Source: Hibiscus mutabilis
Taxonomy: Eukaryota; Streptophyta; Magnoliopsida; Malvales; Malvaceae
Assembly: GCA_019671005.1 (NCBI GenBank)
Contig: CM033744.1
Location: 40,178,022 to 40,242,021, forward strand
Length of the DNA: 64,000 bases
Reading direction: 5' to 3'
The position numbers were made by a program, and so were the translations under genes. Below, piece after piece: positions 12,398 through 23,849 of this stretch (its first letter is position 1; each line of letters opens with the position of its first letter). The notes under the pieces were generated by a model that was not told the origin of the DNA, ran no database searches, and saw only the letters and a list, made by a program, of their open reading frames with translations.

Positions 12398-13566
12398 TGT
12401 TAGGATATTTGTTTTGATATAATAATTGAAAAATAGTTTTGGACTAAATTGAAACAATTTCAAAATGTTTCTTATGTCCAAACAACTTGAAAATAAGTTT
12501 GCAAAATTTTTGAGAGACTTTGGAAGTGTTTTGAAATGTTTTTAAGTAGCCAAAATAAAGTTTTAAACACAGGCGTATCGATACGGGATACCCCGTATCG
12601 ATACGGTCCAAGGGTTTCAACTACAGTAATTTTTCAGTAGCCAAAAACCGTACCGATACGCCCCTAGGCGTACCGATACGGATAGGATCGTTTCGATACG
12701 CATGAAGGCGTACGATCCTATTTTCAACTACCCCAACGTCTATTTCCCAACGGTTATTTAAATTGCAGGGCGTATTGAAACAGACCAACCTGTACCGATA
12801 CAGTTTGCCAAACAAACCAAGGCGTACCGATACGGTTAGCAAATAGACCAAGGTGTTTCGATACGATCAGCAAGACTGAACATAACGGCTAGTACATGTA
12901 CCGATACGAGTACACGCGTACCGATACGGTTAGGCAACTAAGAGCTCGACGGCTAGTTTCCAAGAAGGGCGTATCGATACGGGTAACCGTGTATCGATAC
13001 GGACAGCTGCAGAACTGCATTAGTTGCAGGAAATAGAGGCTCCAACGGCTAGGAACTCGATTGGGAGTATATAAGGGACCTCCAAGCATCTTTGGAAGAC
13101 TAATGCTTCTATTGTCAACAACATTATGATGCCAAAATTGTTTTAGTGCTTAATTTGTTCAATTATTGTATAGACAACACTTGTGAGCTTAAATGTTTAT
13201 ATTTGTTCAAGTGTTTTAGGACTTGGGTGAGTGCCTTAGAGTGCAAACACATACCTTAAGAGAGGGATTTCAATTTGCTTTGAATTTTCTCTTTGTAAAG
13301 AGGGTTTACTCAAGCTTTGGGGTAGAAGCTTTGAGTGTTGTAAAAGGTTGCCTCCTTAGCCAAGAAAGGGGGAAGAATTCTTAGTGAATTGGTTGAAATC
13401 TTTAGTGGGGAAGCTAAGGTAGTGGTTGCAGGCTTTGGTTAGAAAACCGAACCACTCTAAATCTTGTGTCTATTTTTCTTATCTTTTGCTTCCACCACCA
13501 ACACCCAAAAATCAACTTCTCCGCCACTTGGCAAGCACAACGATTGAAGGAAATACGAGTCCAACA
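12398..13566 (+). repeat. 5' LTR of the copia element
   Basis: About 1.17 kb, TG...CA bounded. Between 12,570 and 13,010 it holds about ten exact copies of the palindrome GTAYCGRTAC plus variants such as GTTTCGATAC, separated by the short motif caacggcta. A TATA-like string (gagtatataaggga) lies at about 13,065, downstream of the cluster and suitably placed for a promoter. The cluster is therefore in U3. Confidence 0.88.
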
Positions 13567-13567
13567 A

Positions 13568-13580
13568 TTGGTATCAGAGC
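13568..13580 (+). other. Primer-binding site (tRNA-iMet)
   Basis: TTGGTATCAGAGC lies one base inside the left LTR and is complementary to the 3' end of plant initiator methionine tRNA, as in most plant LTR elements. Confidence 0.85.
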
Positions 13581-13658
13581 GAGGCTCAATCGAGAAGGTC
13601 TAACAACCTATTGAGACGATTCAGAAGCTCGATCAACTAACAAGTCAACCAGTGATAA

Positions 13659-15174
13659 ATGGCGAAATCCATCGACAAGCCACCTTTCTTTGACGGGACC
13701 AACTATGCCTATTGGAAGACTAGAATGATGTTCTTCATCAAGGCCAAAGATTACAAGCTTTGGAAAGTTGTTGAAGATGGTCCATACGTACCACAAAGAT
13801 GCAAGGCGGAATGGAATGCTGATGATCGCAAGAAGATGGAGCTAAATTGCAAGGCTTTGCACATTCTCTTTTGTGCATTTAGCCCCAATATCCACGAGAA
13901 TATGTCTTCTTGTGAAGATACCAAGGAAGTTTGGGACAAGCTTGAAGTCATGTACGAAGGAACAAACGAAGTAAAGGAGACCAAAATTGGCCTCTTCAAT
14001 CTTGAGTATGTGAACTTCAAGATGGAACCGGAAGAGGACATCACGAAAATGTTCGATAGATTCTCCACCATCACCAATGGACTCAAAGGCTATGGAGAAA
14101 TCACTCCGGAAGAAAAACTTGTCCGAAAGCTTATCTACTCTCTTCCCGAGTCATGGGACTCAAAAAAGACCGCCATCATCGAAGCCAAAAATCTCAAAGT
14201 TTTAAAGCTAGATGAGCTCATGGGGTCACTTCTCACTCATGAAATCATGAAGAAATTAAAAGAAGAGGAGAAGAAGAAGGAAGAGATAAAGAAGACGGGG
14301 GAAAAATCATGGAGCTAGGTATTAATGTGAATGCCATTGCTCTACAATCCTCCACAAGTCACCAAGAAGAATCAAGTAAAGAGGATAATGAAGATGAAGA
14401 GATGGCCTATCTCTTCAAGGAATTGGCCCGATTCATGAAGAGCAACAAAGAAGAACCCAAGCATGAATCGAGAAGAAGACGGTGGATTCCTCTAAGTGCT
14501 CAAATTGCAAGAAGACGGGGCACACCATAGTTGATTACCCTCGCCTCAACAAAAAGGGATCATCATCAAAGAAAGCATATGTGGCTACATGGAGTGATGG
14601 AGACTCCATTGATGAAGATGAGATAGCCCACCTATGCTTGATGGCCCTCCAAGAGGGAGAGGTAGCTTCTAACTCATCTATTTCAAATTCTTATACTTTT
14701 GATGAGTTGTAAGATGCCCATGACAAATTGGTTTTTGAGTTCAAAGCCTCATTTTCTAAAAACAAAAAGTTGATTTCTAAATTTAAAAATGAAAATGATT
14801 TGCTTGTGAAAACCAATTTGGAATTTGAAGCAAAATTAAAGGATTTTGAATTTAAAGTTTTAGATTTACAAAATTTGCTTCAAACGAAAAAAAAAGATCA
14901 TCAAATTGAAGTAGATGATCTTAAGAAAGAAAAGGATTTGATTTCCAATGAACTTCAAAAGAAAAATAACTTGGGAAAATTAATTTTTTATCAAAGACAA
15001 TCTAGTGCCCCTAGATTTTTGAACGGAAAATGCTTTAGAAGTATTTGGGTCCCAAAAGGACTAATTACTTTAACTAAAAATGATAAAATTGAAAAATGGA
15101 TTCCTAAGGGGACTAAATCATGTGCCACTAATGCCTATGGATCCAAAGAAATTTGGATACCAAAATATTTGTGA
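13659..15174 (+). pseudogene. Copia-type gag with coiled-coil tail, frameshifted
   Basis: The frame starting at 13659 (MAKSIDKPPFFDGTNYAYWK) is the capsid-like UBN2/copia gag domain. It includes the typical FDGTNYAYWKTRM start and a VWDKLEVMYEGT block. It shifts frame near 14,300 and again near 14,480, where a zinc knuckle follows: CSNCKKTGH, then IVDYP. The fourth ligand cysteine is replaced by tyrosine. After an in-frame stop at 14710-14712 a lysine- and glutamate-rich, probably coiled-coil, segment runs to 15174 and ends KEIWIPKYL. Protease, integrase and RT are absent. It is non-functional as it stands, but the arrangement of gag plus a long helical tail is like Sirevirus gag. Confidence 0.8.
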
Positions 15175-15394
15175 TTGTCTTTTTATAAATGTGATGGAGC
15201 TTTGATCAACAAGTGATAAGATTGAGGGGGAGCTCTATACACACAAAGGATGAACACTTGAAGAAGGAAGGCTTCACATCCTCCCTTTGATTCAAGTGTG
15301 GTAAAAAATTAGTTGAATTTAGTTTATTTTAATTTGATTTATTTATTTTAATTCAACTAGTTTATCATATATGTTGGACTAACCATATGAATGA

Positions 15395-15722
15395 TGTTTG
15401 AGTAAGGGGGAGCCAATTTTAAAACAAAACTTATTTTTGTCAAAAAAATTTCATTTGAAACTCTTCATTGTTATGAACTTTAAAGTTTTCAAACTTTGGT
15501 TTGAACCATTTTTGATATAACAAAAAGGGGGAGAATGTTTTGAAAAAATTGAATTTTCAAATTAATAAGGGGAGCTTATAAAATGGTTTGAACCATTTTT
15601 GAATAACAAAAATTGAATTTTTGATATAACTCACCATTCTTATTAAAATCTTATTTTTACTAAGGGGGAGAATCTCAAAAACAATTTTCAAGTTGGTTTT
15701 ATTATATCAAAAAGGGGGAGAT
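15395..15722 (+). other. Multiple polypurine tracts before the 3' LTR
   Basis: Five purine runs of the form aaggggga(g) occur in about 330 bp (near 15404, 15526, 15570, 15663 and 15709). The last, aaaaagggggaga, directly abuts the LTR and would be the functional tract. Repeated polypurine tracts are described for Sireviruses. Confidence 0.7.
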
Positions 15723-16922
15723 TGTTAGGATATTTGTTTTGATATAATAATTGAAAAATAGTTTTGGACTAAATTGAAAAGATTTCAAACTGTTTCATAT
15801 GTCCAAACAACTTGAAAATAAGTTTGCAAAGTTTTTTAGAGGCTTTGGAAGTGTTTTGAAATGTTTTTAAGTAGCCAAAATAAAGTTTTAAACACAGGCG
15901 TACCGATACGGTATACCCCGTATCGATACGGTCCAAGGGTTTCAGCTACAGTAATTTTCCAGTAGCCAAAAACTATATCGATACGCCCCTAGGCGTACCG
16001 ATACGGATATGATCGTTTCAATACGCATGAAGGCGTACCGATCCTATTTTCAACTACCCCGACGGTTATTTCCCAACGGTTATTTAAATTGCAGGGCGTA
16101 TCGAAATAGACCAACTCGTACCGATATGATTTTCCAAACAAACCAAGGCGTACTGATACGGTTAGCAAATAGACCAAGGTGTTTCGATACGGTTAGCAAG
16201 ACTGAGCATAACGGCTAGTACCTATACCGATACGGGTACACGCGTACCGATACGGTTAGGCAGCTAAGAGCTCAACGGCTAGTTTCCAAGAAGGGCGTAT
16301 CGATACGGGTAACCGTGTATCGATACGGACAGCTGCAGAACTGCATTAATTGCGGGAAATAGAGGCTCCAACGGCTCCAATTCAATCTCAACGGTCTCCA
16401 ACGGCTAAGAACTCAATTGGGAGTATATAAGGGACCTTCAAGCATCTTTGGAAGACTAATGTTTCTATTGTCAACAACATTATGATGCCAAAATTGTCTT
16501 AGTGCTTAATTTGTTCAATTCTTGTATAAACAACACTTGTGAGCTTAAATGTTTATATTTGCTCAAGTGTTTTAGGATTTGTGTGAATGCCTTAGAGTGC
16601 AAACACATACCTTAAGAGAGGGATTTCAGTTTGCTTTGAATTTTCTCTTTGTAAAGAGGGTTTACTCGAGCTTTGGGGTAGAAGCTTTGAGTGTTGTAAA
16701 AGGCTGCCTCATTAGCCTAGAAAAGGGGAATAATTCTTAGTGAATTGGTTGAAATACTTAGTGGGGAAGCTAAGGTATTGGATGTAGGCTTTGGTTAGAA
16801 AGCCGAACTACTTTAAATCTTGTGTCTATTTTTTTTATCTTTTGCTTCCTCCACCAACACCCAAAAATCAACTTCTTCACCACTTGGCAAGCACAACAGT
16901 TGAAGGAAATACGAGCCCAACA
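15723..16922 (+). repeat. 3' LTR of the copia element
   Basis: This is a near-copy of 12398-13566. It is about 30 bases longer, mainly because of an extra caacggctccaattc-type unit near 16,370. About six GTAYCGRTAC palindromes remain exact; others carry single changes, often C-to-T or G-to-A at CpG, as expected from methylation decay. Confidence 0.88.
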
Positions 16923-17075
16923 TGAACAATAAATACAAAAATTTTAAAAATATTGTATCATTTTGTTTTGTAAGATTGGAGAAGAATAATGATATAATTA
17001 AATGAAAAAAATAAAATTTAATATTTTGAAAAGAAAATTAAATTTTAATGTTAGATTAACTTATTCATTTAAATT

Positions 17076-17200
17076 AGTCGCTTAGCTTGCTAGCTAAGGA
17101 GTTTAGTGTTCCATGCACAAGGACTAGGTTCAATTCCCACTAAACACATGTTTAGATTTTAAGATCCACTAATTGGTCTAGTGGCTAAGGATGCTCATAA
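17076..17200 (+). mobile_element. Possible tRNA-derived SINE fragment
   Basis: An A-box-like tagcttgctagctaagg is followed 40 bases later by a B box, aggttcaattccc. A second A-box-like string, ggtctagtggctaagga, lies near 17175. No second copy with clear borders was found, so the call is weak. Confidence 0.3.
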
Positions 17201-17567
17201 ATTTAAATATTAAACATTGTCTTTTGAATTTTGTGTTAAAATAACTAATAAGTCATTATATTTTTTTAATTCAGTATTTTGACCCCTCCCATTATTCAAT
17301 TATAGCTTCGTCCTTGCGGTTAATCAATGGTAAAATATTGTATATAACTTCTTTTACGAACTATAGATTGTGATCAAGGATGTATGGGTTGAACCATTCC
17401 CAACATTTTTTGGTATAATAACATTTTAGGTCCTTCGTAGTTTAAATACTAATCAAATAAAGGTTTTGTTCTTTCCAATTTTTAGATTTAAAGGTTTAAT
17501 AGGCTACTGTCCCTCCCAATGTTTGATCCTAACTCCGTTTCCAATTGTAATGAAAGGTTGTTTCTTC

Positions 17568-17575
17568 TATAAATA
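17568..17575 (+). promoter_or_regulatory. TATA box of the endoglucanase gene
   Basis: TATAAATA lies 55 bases before the start codon at 17631 in otherwise unremarkable sequence. That leaves a short 5' UTR of about 25-30 bases. Confidence 0.5.
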
Positions 17576-17630
17576 ACCAGCGTGACTATGTATTAAATCT
17601 CATGCAAATTAATACCATTGCAAGTCACAA

Positions 17631-19686
17631 ATGGGTTCTGGTGAAATAGTATGGGGTCTGGCCTTGTGCTGCACCTTGGCCGTGGCATTGGCTAGTAGTA
17701 GTCACAACGAACTCGCCTCGGAGGATCTGGATTTGTCTTATGATTACAAGGATGCACTTGGCAAAGCAATCTTGTTCTTCGAAGGACAACGGTCGGGGAA
17801 GTTGCCGGCCAGCCAGAGAGTCAAGTGGAGAGGAGATTCTGCGCTTGCTGACGGCGAGCCGGATAACGTATGGTTACAGAGATACTTTGTACATTGATGA
17901 TGTTACTTGAAAATAGATTTGAAGATTTGGTTTTTGTTGCAGGTTAATTTGGTGGGAGGTTACTATGATGCTGGGGACAATGTGAAGTTCGTATGGCCTA
18001 TGGCGTTTACGGTGACCCTGTTAAGTTGGGCAGCTGTTGAGTACTGGCACGAAATCTCTTCGGCCGGTGTGCTTAACCACCTGCACACCGCGATCCGTTG
18101 GGGCACGGATTTTATGTTGCGTGCACATACTTCACCCACCACACTTTATACTCAGGTTTCTGTCTTCCTTTTAACCATCTATTCGACATTTGTTCGAACA
18201 TGAATATCGAATGTAACGGTCTTTACAAAATAATTTACAGGTGGGGGATGGAAACACTGATCACCAATGTTGGGAGCGTCCCGAAGACATGGACACCCCT
18301 CGGGCACTCTATAAAATAACTTCTGATTCACCAGGCTCCGAGCCAGCAGCCGACGCTGCCGCCGCCTTTGCCGCTGCTTCATTAGTCTTCAAAGGGGTTG
18401 ATTCCAATTACTCTACCAAGCTGTTAGGCAACTCCAAATCAGTAAGAGGCTCGGTTTAAATCAGTTCCTTTATAGCTAAGTAACTATTATTAACTTATAA
18501 GCATGTTTAACCAAAATCGCTCAGCTGCACAGTTATTCGAATTTGCAGACAAGTACAGGGGATCTTATAAAGATTCTTGCCCTTTCTACTGCTCTTTCTC
18601 AGGATACCAGGTAAAACATGTAGAAATTACGTAGGTGAATATGTATAACATTCCTCGATTCGGTTCGATTTGAGCTTCATTCGTTTGGATTTTATTGACA
18701 GGATGAATTGTTATGGTCGGCAGCTTGGCTATACAAGGTAAGTGGAGATGTTAAGTACTTAAACTATGTTGTGAGCAACCAAGGATGGAGTCAGGCAGTG
18801 TCAGAGTTTAGCTGGGACAACAAATTTGCCGGAGCTCAGGCTTTACTAGCTACGGTATAGCGAAATGTCGATATTAATTTGCTGTATACGTAACAAAAGG
18901 CCGATGGCGATGTTAACAGTTCTTTGTTCAGGAATTCGACGGCGGGAAGAAGGACTTGTCTAAATATAAGACCGATGTCGAATCGTTTATATGTGCACTG
19001 ATGCCAGGGAGCAGCAGTTTACAGATCAAAACAACTGCTGGTACACATACACATCTCGAATCATTAAGGAATAACTTAGATTTCTAATGATCTTTACACT
19101 AAGCTAATAGATTTTTTCCGGCTTGTGTTCAGGTGGTCTGTTGTATATAAGAGGTGGCTCTAATTTGCAATATGTTACAAGCTCGAGCATGGTGCTGTCT
19201 GTTTACTCGAAAACGTTAACGGCATCTCATATCGACGGCATTCAATGCGGATCGGCCCATTTCTCCGCATCCCAAATCAAATCCTTCGTGAAATCACAGG
19301 TGGATTACATATTGGGGAACAATCCCATGAAAATGTCGTACATGGTAGGGTATGGAAGTAAACATCCCATGCAGCTTCACCATAGAGGCTCATCCATTCC
19401 TTCGATCCACAGTCACCCGAGCAAGGTGGGGTGTAATGATGGCATGTCGAGTTATTTCGGTTCTAATGCTCTGAATCCGAATCAACATGTCGGAGCGATC
19501 GTCGGAGGCCCCGATTCGAATGACCATTTCAACGACCTGAGATCGGATTACTCGCATTCCGAGCCCACAACTTATATGAATGCAGCTTTTGTGGGTGCAG
19601 TGGCTGCTTTGCTTGACGAAACCAAAGAGGATCCTCTGCAACAACTGCAGACTGATACAAGCATAAATATTATTGACTCTGTGTAA
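17631..19686 (+). CDS. Endo-beta-1,4-glucanase, glycosyl hydrolase family 9
   Basis: There are seven exons: 17631-17867, 17943-18155, 18241-18441, 18533-18610, 18702-18854, 18932-19040 and 19133-19686. All introns are GT...AG, and together the exons encode 514 residues. Residues 1-21 form a secretion signal (hydrophobic [13 protein letters not shown]), and there is no cytosolic tail or internal anchor, so this is a secreted class B enzyme and not a KORRIGAN type. GH9 features are complete: YYDAGDN (86-92) with the catalytic-base aspartates, the histidine signature HHRGSS (413-418) and [15 protein letters not shown] (461-475) with the proton donor Glu474. It should hydrolyse beta-1,4-glucan in the cell wall during expansion, abscission or differentiation. 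No carbohydrate-binding module follows. The reading frame is intact throughout. The exact subfamily member was not resolved. Confidence 0.94.
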
Positions 19687-19689
19687 TAC

Positions 19690-20084
19690 AATTTACCAGA
19701 CCCATGAATTTCTTGTATTCATGGGATTTAATTAAACTTAATTCCAGGGAATATCTGTAGACATCCACATGGATATTAAATATCAAAGATATAAATATCT
19801 ACTACATCTTTCTAAAGTTACAAAATTATCATTAAATATGTTAAATTATTTTAAAATTATAATTAAAATACTAAATTAATGGAATTGTTATTCTATTTAA
19901 TACTACTAACGTTATGTAATTGTTTTGTAACAGTTCAATAAATTTAATACATAAAAATAAAATTTAATGATTTTTTTATAACTTTTAAAAGGTCGGTGAT
20001 CAAACCCAAACTTTTAATACATAGAAATAAAATTGTATAATTACATGATAAAAATTATTTTACGTACAACTATTATTATGATGT
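19690..20084. other. 3' flank of endoglucanase, AT-rich
   Basis: It contains the presumed 3' UTR and polyadenylation region (aataaat-like strings near 19935). Nothing else is recognised. Confidence 0.35.
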
Positions 20085-20222
20085 AGAACCCGTTGCATGG
20101 TCTCAGTACTAAAGGATGATGTATTTCATCCAGGTGACCCAAGTTCGAGCATCGTGAGTGTACGTTATTAAAGGGCTAAAAAAATTTAACAGATACTACC
20201 TTGTAATTACACTAGCATATTA
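20085..20222 (+). mobile_element. tRNA-derived SINE, family B copy 1
   Basis: It has an A-box-like gcatggtctcagtactaaagg and a B box cccaagttcgagcatc, then a body gtgtacgttattaaagggctaa ending near agatactacc. The same body follows a tRNA-like head at 28108-28230. Family A SINEs have a different body. Confidence 0.5.
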
Positions 20223-21514
20223 AAAAAAAAACTATTATTATGGTGTAATTGTTAATTGAAGGTTTGACTCAAACAAAACTAAACTTGTTGATAAGATCCA
20301 GCCTTATCACCTGTTAATTTAATATAAGACTCTGGTCACACCCAGAAAACCAAAACATTGCTATATTTTTTTACATGTTAGTGAAAATTTTCTTTGATAT
20401 AAATATATATTTTAAAAACTAATTGATTTATTAATTTAATAAATATAAAGTGAAGTATATTTTTTATCATAAATATTTGATTCATTGGTTGACTAATCTC
20501 ATTTGAGTGACGTAAAAATCCATTATTTGGACGATCCTCTCAAATTAATTTACTCCATTAAAAAAGTTAAGATTGGAACCTTAGTCATATACAATTAATT
20601 TTAACTCATTGTGTTTTAACATTCTGATATGATTACATGATAATATATATTTTTTACTCTTAGACTTTTGAAAAAGCATATACACCGTGCAAACAATCTG
20701 TTTGAATCCGAATTTCATAGGGAGAACAACGCTCTATTTTCCACTAGGAGCACTCAATAAGTTCGATTTTAACTTATTGTTATAATAACTAATATAACCA
20801 TGAGTTGTATTTTTTTATCTCCATGTATCTACTGGAATGATTTAATGGCAAATTTATTATTAATCTTGGTTTAATGAAATGAGTATAACAAACAGGTACG
20901 GAGGCATAGCTTGCTTGGGGCTGTGATCCCTACATTTTTTTACTAAAAATTATAATAAAATTTTTATATATTTAGACCCATAATTTTTAATTATTTAAAT
21001 TTTACCTCATTTTTTACGATTAATTATATTTTATTTCTTTTTTTGAAAGACAATTATATTTTATTTAATAGTCTTGATTTCTAAGTCCCACGATAACAAA
21101 CTAAAACTCTTTCATATTGGTTTCAAGAACGTTCCGGTTACTCTTACTCAAATTCCTAAATATATGTATAATTTGACAGTCGTTTTCCATTACAGTTAGT
21201 TGGCACGCGGTTTGCCAATTTTTTTTCAGAAAAAGAAAGGCCGGAAATAAATGCGATTCAAAGGTTTTTAAGGTCATGTGCAGTTTATGAAAATGAGACA
21301 TTTTAATTTATAATTTTAAATATATATAAAGTATTTTAAAAAATATTTTTATTTCAGTAAAAAATATTTTATGTTGCCCTCTTTGAAGATTTATTTTTCC
21401 TTGTAATTTATTAACAAAAATCTTTTATTTTTTCTTGCCAGCACCTTTGATTTCCCTTTGGTGTTGCTGTTTAGATCGCTCCATGTTCGGTTCTAAATAT
21501 TGGTGGTTTATATA
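20223..21514. other. AT-rich intergenic DNA
   Basis: No gene is supported. A short open frame on the minus strand near 21,101-21,301 has no homology that I recognise. Confidence 0.35.
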
Positions 21515-22182
21515 GGCTTAAATATACATTTATACCTAAATTAGGTATCTTTTCTCAAATTGGTATTTAAATTAAATACATTTTCTTAAATCGGTACCTA
21601 AATTTTTTTTACTTTTAAGTTAGTATTTGAACAAGATACCTTCTCTCAAACTGGTACCAAAATTTATACATTCTATAAATTTGGTTATAATTCAACACAA
21701 ATTAATAAATTTAACCATTCACATTAAAAATTATATCAATTTACTTTGTTGTTCTCTTAAATTGTGTGTTTTTCTCCCAGAAATGTTAAACTATTACTTT
21801 CCTAGTGTAATAAAAGTTTTAATAGTAACTCGTTATTTATTGTAGTATGCAGCTATTCAACCTTTGCTTTGATCCGATAGACTTGCTCGGTTTGATAGTA
21901 TCGTAAAATAATGACCAAATTGATGGAATTTTTAAATATGAAAGGTTAAATTTATTGAATTGTTTCGAATTATGATCAAATTGATAGAATGTATAAGTTT
22001 TGGACTAAAACTATAATAAAAGTATTAAAACAGTCGATGAAATTAAAGTTTTGATACCAATTTGGGAGTGAAAATTCTTTAGGTACTTAGGTATCTAATT
22101 CATGTACCAACTTAAAAGAAAAAATTCTTTAAATATCAAGGGATGAGGTACCTAGTTCAATACCAAACTAATATTTAGTCCA
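21515..22182. mobile_element. 668-bp TIR element
   Basis: It is flanked by the 8-bp direct repeat TTTATATA (21507-21514 and 22183-22190). The ends are imperfect inverted repeats (ggcttaaatatacattt at the left, the complement of taatatttagtcca at the right). They continue inward with shared landmarks: taggtatc, aaattggtat, ttttaagttggta. There is no transposase. The size and duplication suggest a non-autonomous MULE or hAT element. Confidence 0.6.
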
Positions 22183-22418
22183 TTTATATACTCTAAAAGA
22201 ATCAAATGTAAACCTAAAAACTATGGTTTGATTCAAAGAACAATAATACAAGTAATCTAGCACCGTCTGTTTTATAATCTACTCATGTTACATCAATTCA
22301 ATACATTCAACTTCTTGTAAGAAATGTAGTATTACAGAAACTGAAAGTGCAAAAATAAAAAAGAAACAGTTCCTCAGGTGTTACAAGAGTGCCATTTGGT
22401 TGCAGATTCATCCATGGA

Positions 22419-23629
22419 CTAAGACAAATCTGGAAACTGGTCGAGAAACAAACCCTCAAACTCAAAATTCTCAAAGCTTTGTACTAATTCATCACTCAAC
22501 ATTATGGTCTGCGCCAGGCTTTTGTCCTTCTGATCAACCTCTTCAAGCATTTGTTGCAGCTCCTCCATTTTTACGTTGATCTCTTGTTCAACAGACTCGT
22601 TGCTAGTGTTAGTCGGAGAAACAAGTACCGTTTCTTCTTCCTCGTGGAGGAGTTCGTTTTTATCAGTAAGACTTTTGGTGACCGTCGACCACTTGTTGCA
22701 GGTGGTTACCGAGAGCGAGTTTCGCCGAGTCGGGTGGCCGTGGCTGTGCTCGGCGGTGTATGTTATGATAAAGACTCCGGGATCCGTGAGCTACGCTCTA
22801 CTTGCTTTCTTGCTAAACATCCTTTTGAGCTACTACACCTGTAATAGCTCCTGTGTTTTTCATTAAAAAAAACATAAGCTTTACCTACCAAAACAAAGAT
22901 GACAAGACTAATAGCATGGATTTTTAAATTGTGGTTGCATCAGAGTTTTCGATCGTGGACTCGTAGTATTTTACTGTAGTTGTAAACATAACAAATATTA
23001 TTGTAATCATTATAAATTGTTATTTTTCGTAATAATAATTTTATACAGTTGCGTTACTTTATATGGTGATCGTTATTACGGTAGCGGATAGCTATTTGAA
23101 TATGAAGAGAAAAGAAAGATGATTAATTTACCTTGGATGTGGTGAGCCCTTGATGGGTTTCTGCCCATATTTCCGCCATGCCCATATATCCGACTGAAGA
23201 CCATCAGCTTTTACGTGCTGCACCACTCTATTTTTCTGATTCTTCCGGCTGAAACATGTTAAAATCAATTGTTTACTCAAAACCAACCAAGTTCTCACTT
23301 TGTTATATCACAATTCACAAGAATAATTAATTTACAAACCTGGATCTTTTAGGTTTTGCTGAATCCTTATTTGCACCAGAAATAGCAAACCCAGAAACAG
23401 ATAGCTGCTGTTCTCGGTTCTCTGGTTCCTCCACAGGATCTTCAAGAACCAGAATGGAATATGGATTCAACTCAGTAGAGACCTCATCAAAAACTTTAGG
23501 GTTGGGTTCAAAATTCTCTGGGAAACTCATGAGATCTTCTTCTTCCTGCTGAAAACTCCAAGAATCAAAGCTGAATGCTGGGTTTTCCATATAAGAATCC
23601 CAGTTCTCCATGTACAAGTTACTCATCAA
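22419..23629 (-). pseudogene. Group IIe WRKY transcription factor, frameshifted in the WRKY domain
   Basis: Exons are read on the minus strand: 23629-23340, 23248-23132 and 22850-22419. The N-terminal part is acidic (FQQEEEDLMSFPENFE). The DNA-binding domain follows: [20 protein letters not shown] with WRKYGQK at residues 121-127, then YYRCSSSKGC (Cys141, Cys147). It is the pattern of group IIe, close to WRKY22/27/29, which act in pattern-triggered immunity. After LARKQVERS the frame shifts by one base (near 22788). In the shifted frame the rest of the domain reads DPGVFIITYTAEHSHGHPTRRNSL, with the HxH zinc ligands, followed by an acidic C-terminus to the stop at 22419. As it stands the protein would stop at PESLS before the histidines, without a complete zinc finger. 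With one base restored it would have about 279 residues. A sequencing error is the main alternative to a pseudogene. Confidence 0.85.
22870..23110. mobile_element. MITE-like insertion in WRKY intron 2
   Basis: The ends (ttttaaattgtggttgc and the complement of gcggatagctatttgaa) resemble those of the element at 32427-32696. The insides share strings such as gcgttac and gttattacggtagcgg. No target duplication is clear. Confidence 0.35.
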
Positions 23630-23840
23630 TAATAAGAGAAAAACAAAGAATGGTGGCGCTGACTTTGGATCTGTCAGAGAATTGTGATGAAATAAAGAGA
23701 TAGATATATGAGAGAAAATCTAAACAAAAGGCCCTTTGTTTACATAATTGAAGAAAGAGAACAGATTATTTTTTCCTGCTGGAAATTAAGCAGCAATTCT
23801 GTAATCCCGGTTTGTTTGTATTTCCACCAAGTTTTTGAAA

Positions 23841-23847
23841 AGTCAAA
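23841..23847 (-). promoter_or_regulatory. Possible W-box upstream of the WRKY gene
   Basis: On the minus strand CCTTTGACTTTT contains TTGACT, the W-box core, about 215 bases upstream of the start codon. Auto- or cross-regulation by WRKYs is common, but a single 6-base match is weak. Confidence 0.25.
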
Positions 23848-23849
23848 GG

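Larger units (their letters stand above)
12398..16922 (+). mobile_element. Gag-only Ty1/copia LTR element, Sirevirus-like
   Basis: It is bounded by two long LTRs starting TGTTAGGATATT and ending CCAACA (12398-13566 and 15723-16922). The flanking five bases are TGAAT and TGAAC, a target duplication with one mismatch. A primer-binding site matching initiator methionine tRNA follows the left LTR, and a polypurine tract precedes the right one. The 2.16-kb interior encodes only gag and a coiled-coil tail, and no integrase, reverse transcriptase or RNase H motif is present. The interior end has several aaggggga-type polypurine tracts, and the LTRs hold palindrome clusters. Both traits are known hallmarks of Sireviruses. 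It would depend on a full-length relative for mobility. The gag-only structure matches the class called TR-GAG. Confidence 0.88.

Noticed and set aside
13426..13614. Open frame across the end of the 5' LTR and primer-binding site
   Set aside because: Lies in U5/leader sequence of the retrotransposon; coincidental.
17080..17150. Possible tRNA gene
   Set aside because: A and B boxes are present, but no cloverleaf with paired acceptor stem could be drawn; a SINE fragment is more likely.
22551..22866. Two plus-strand frames of about 97 codons
   Set aside because: Antisense shadows of the WRKY last exon.
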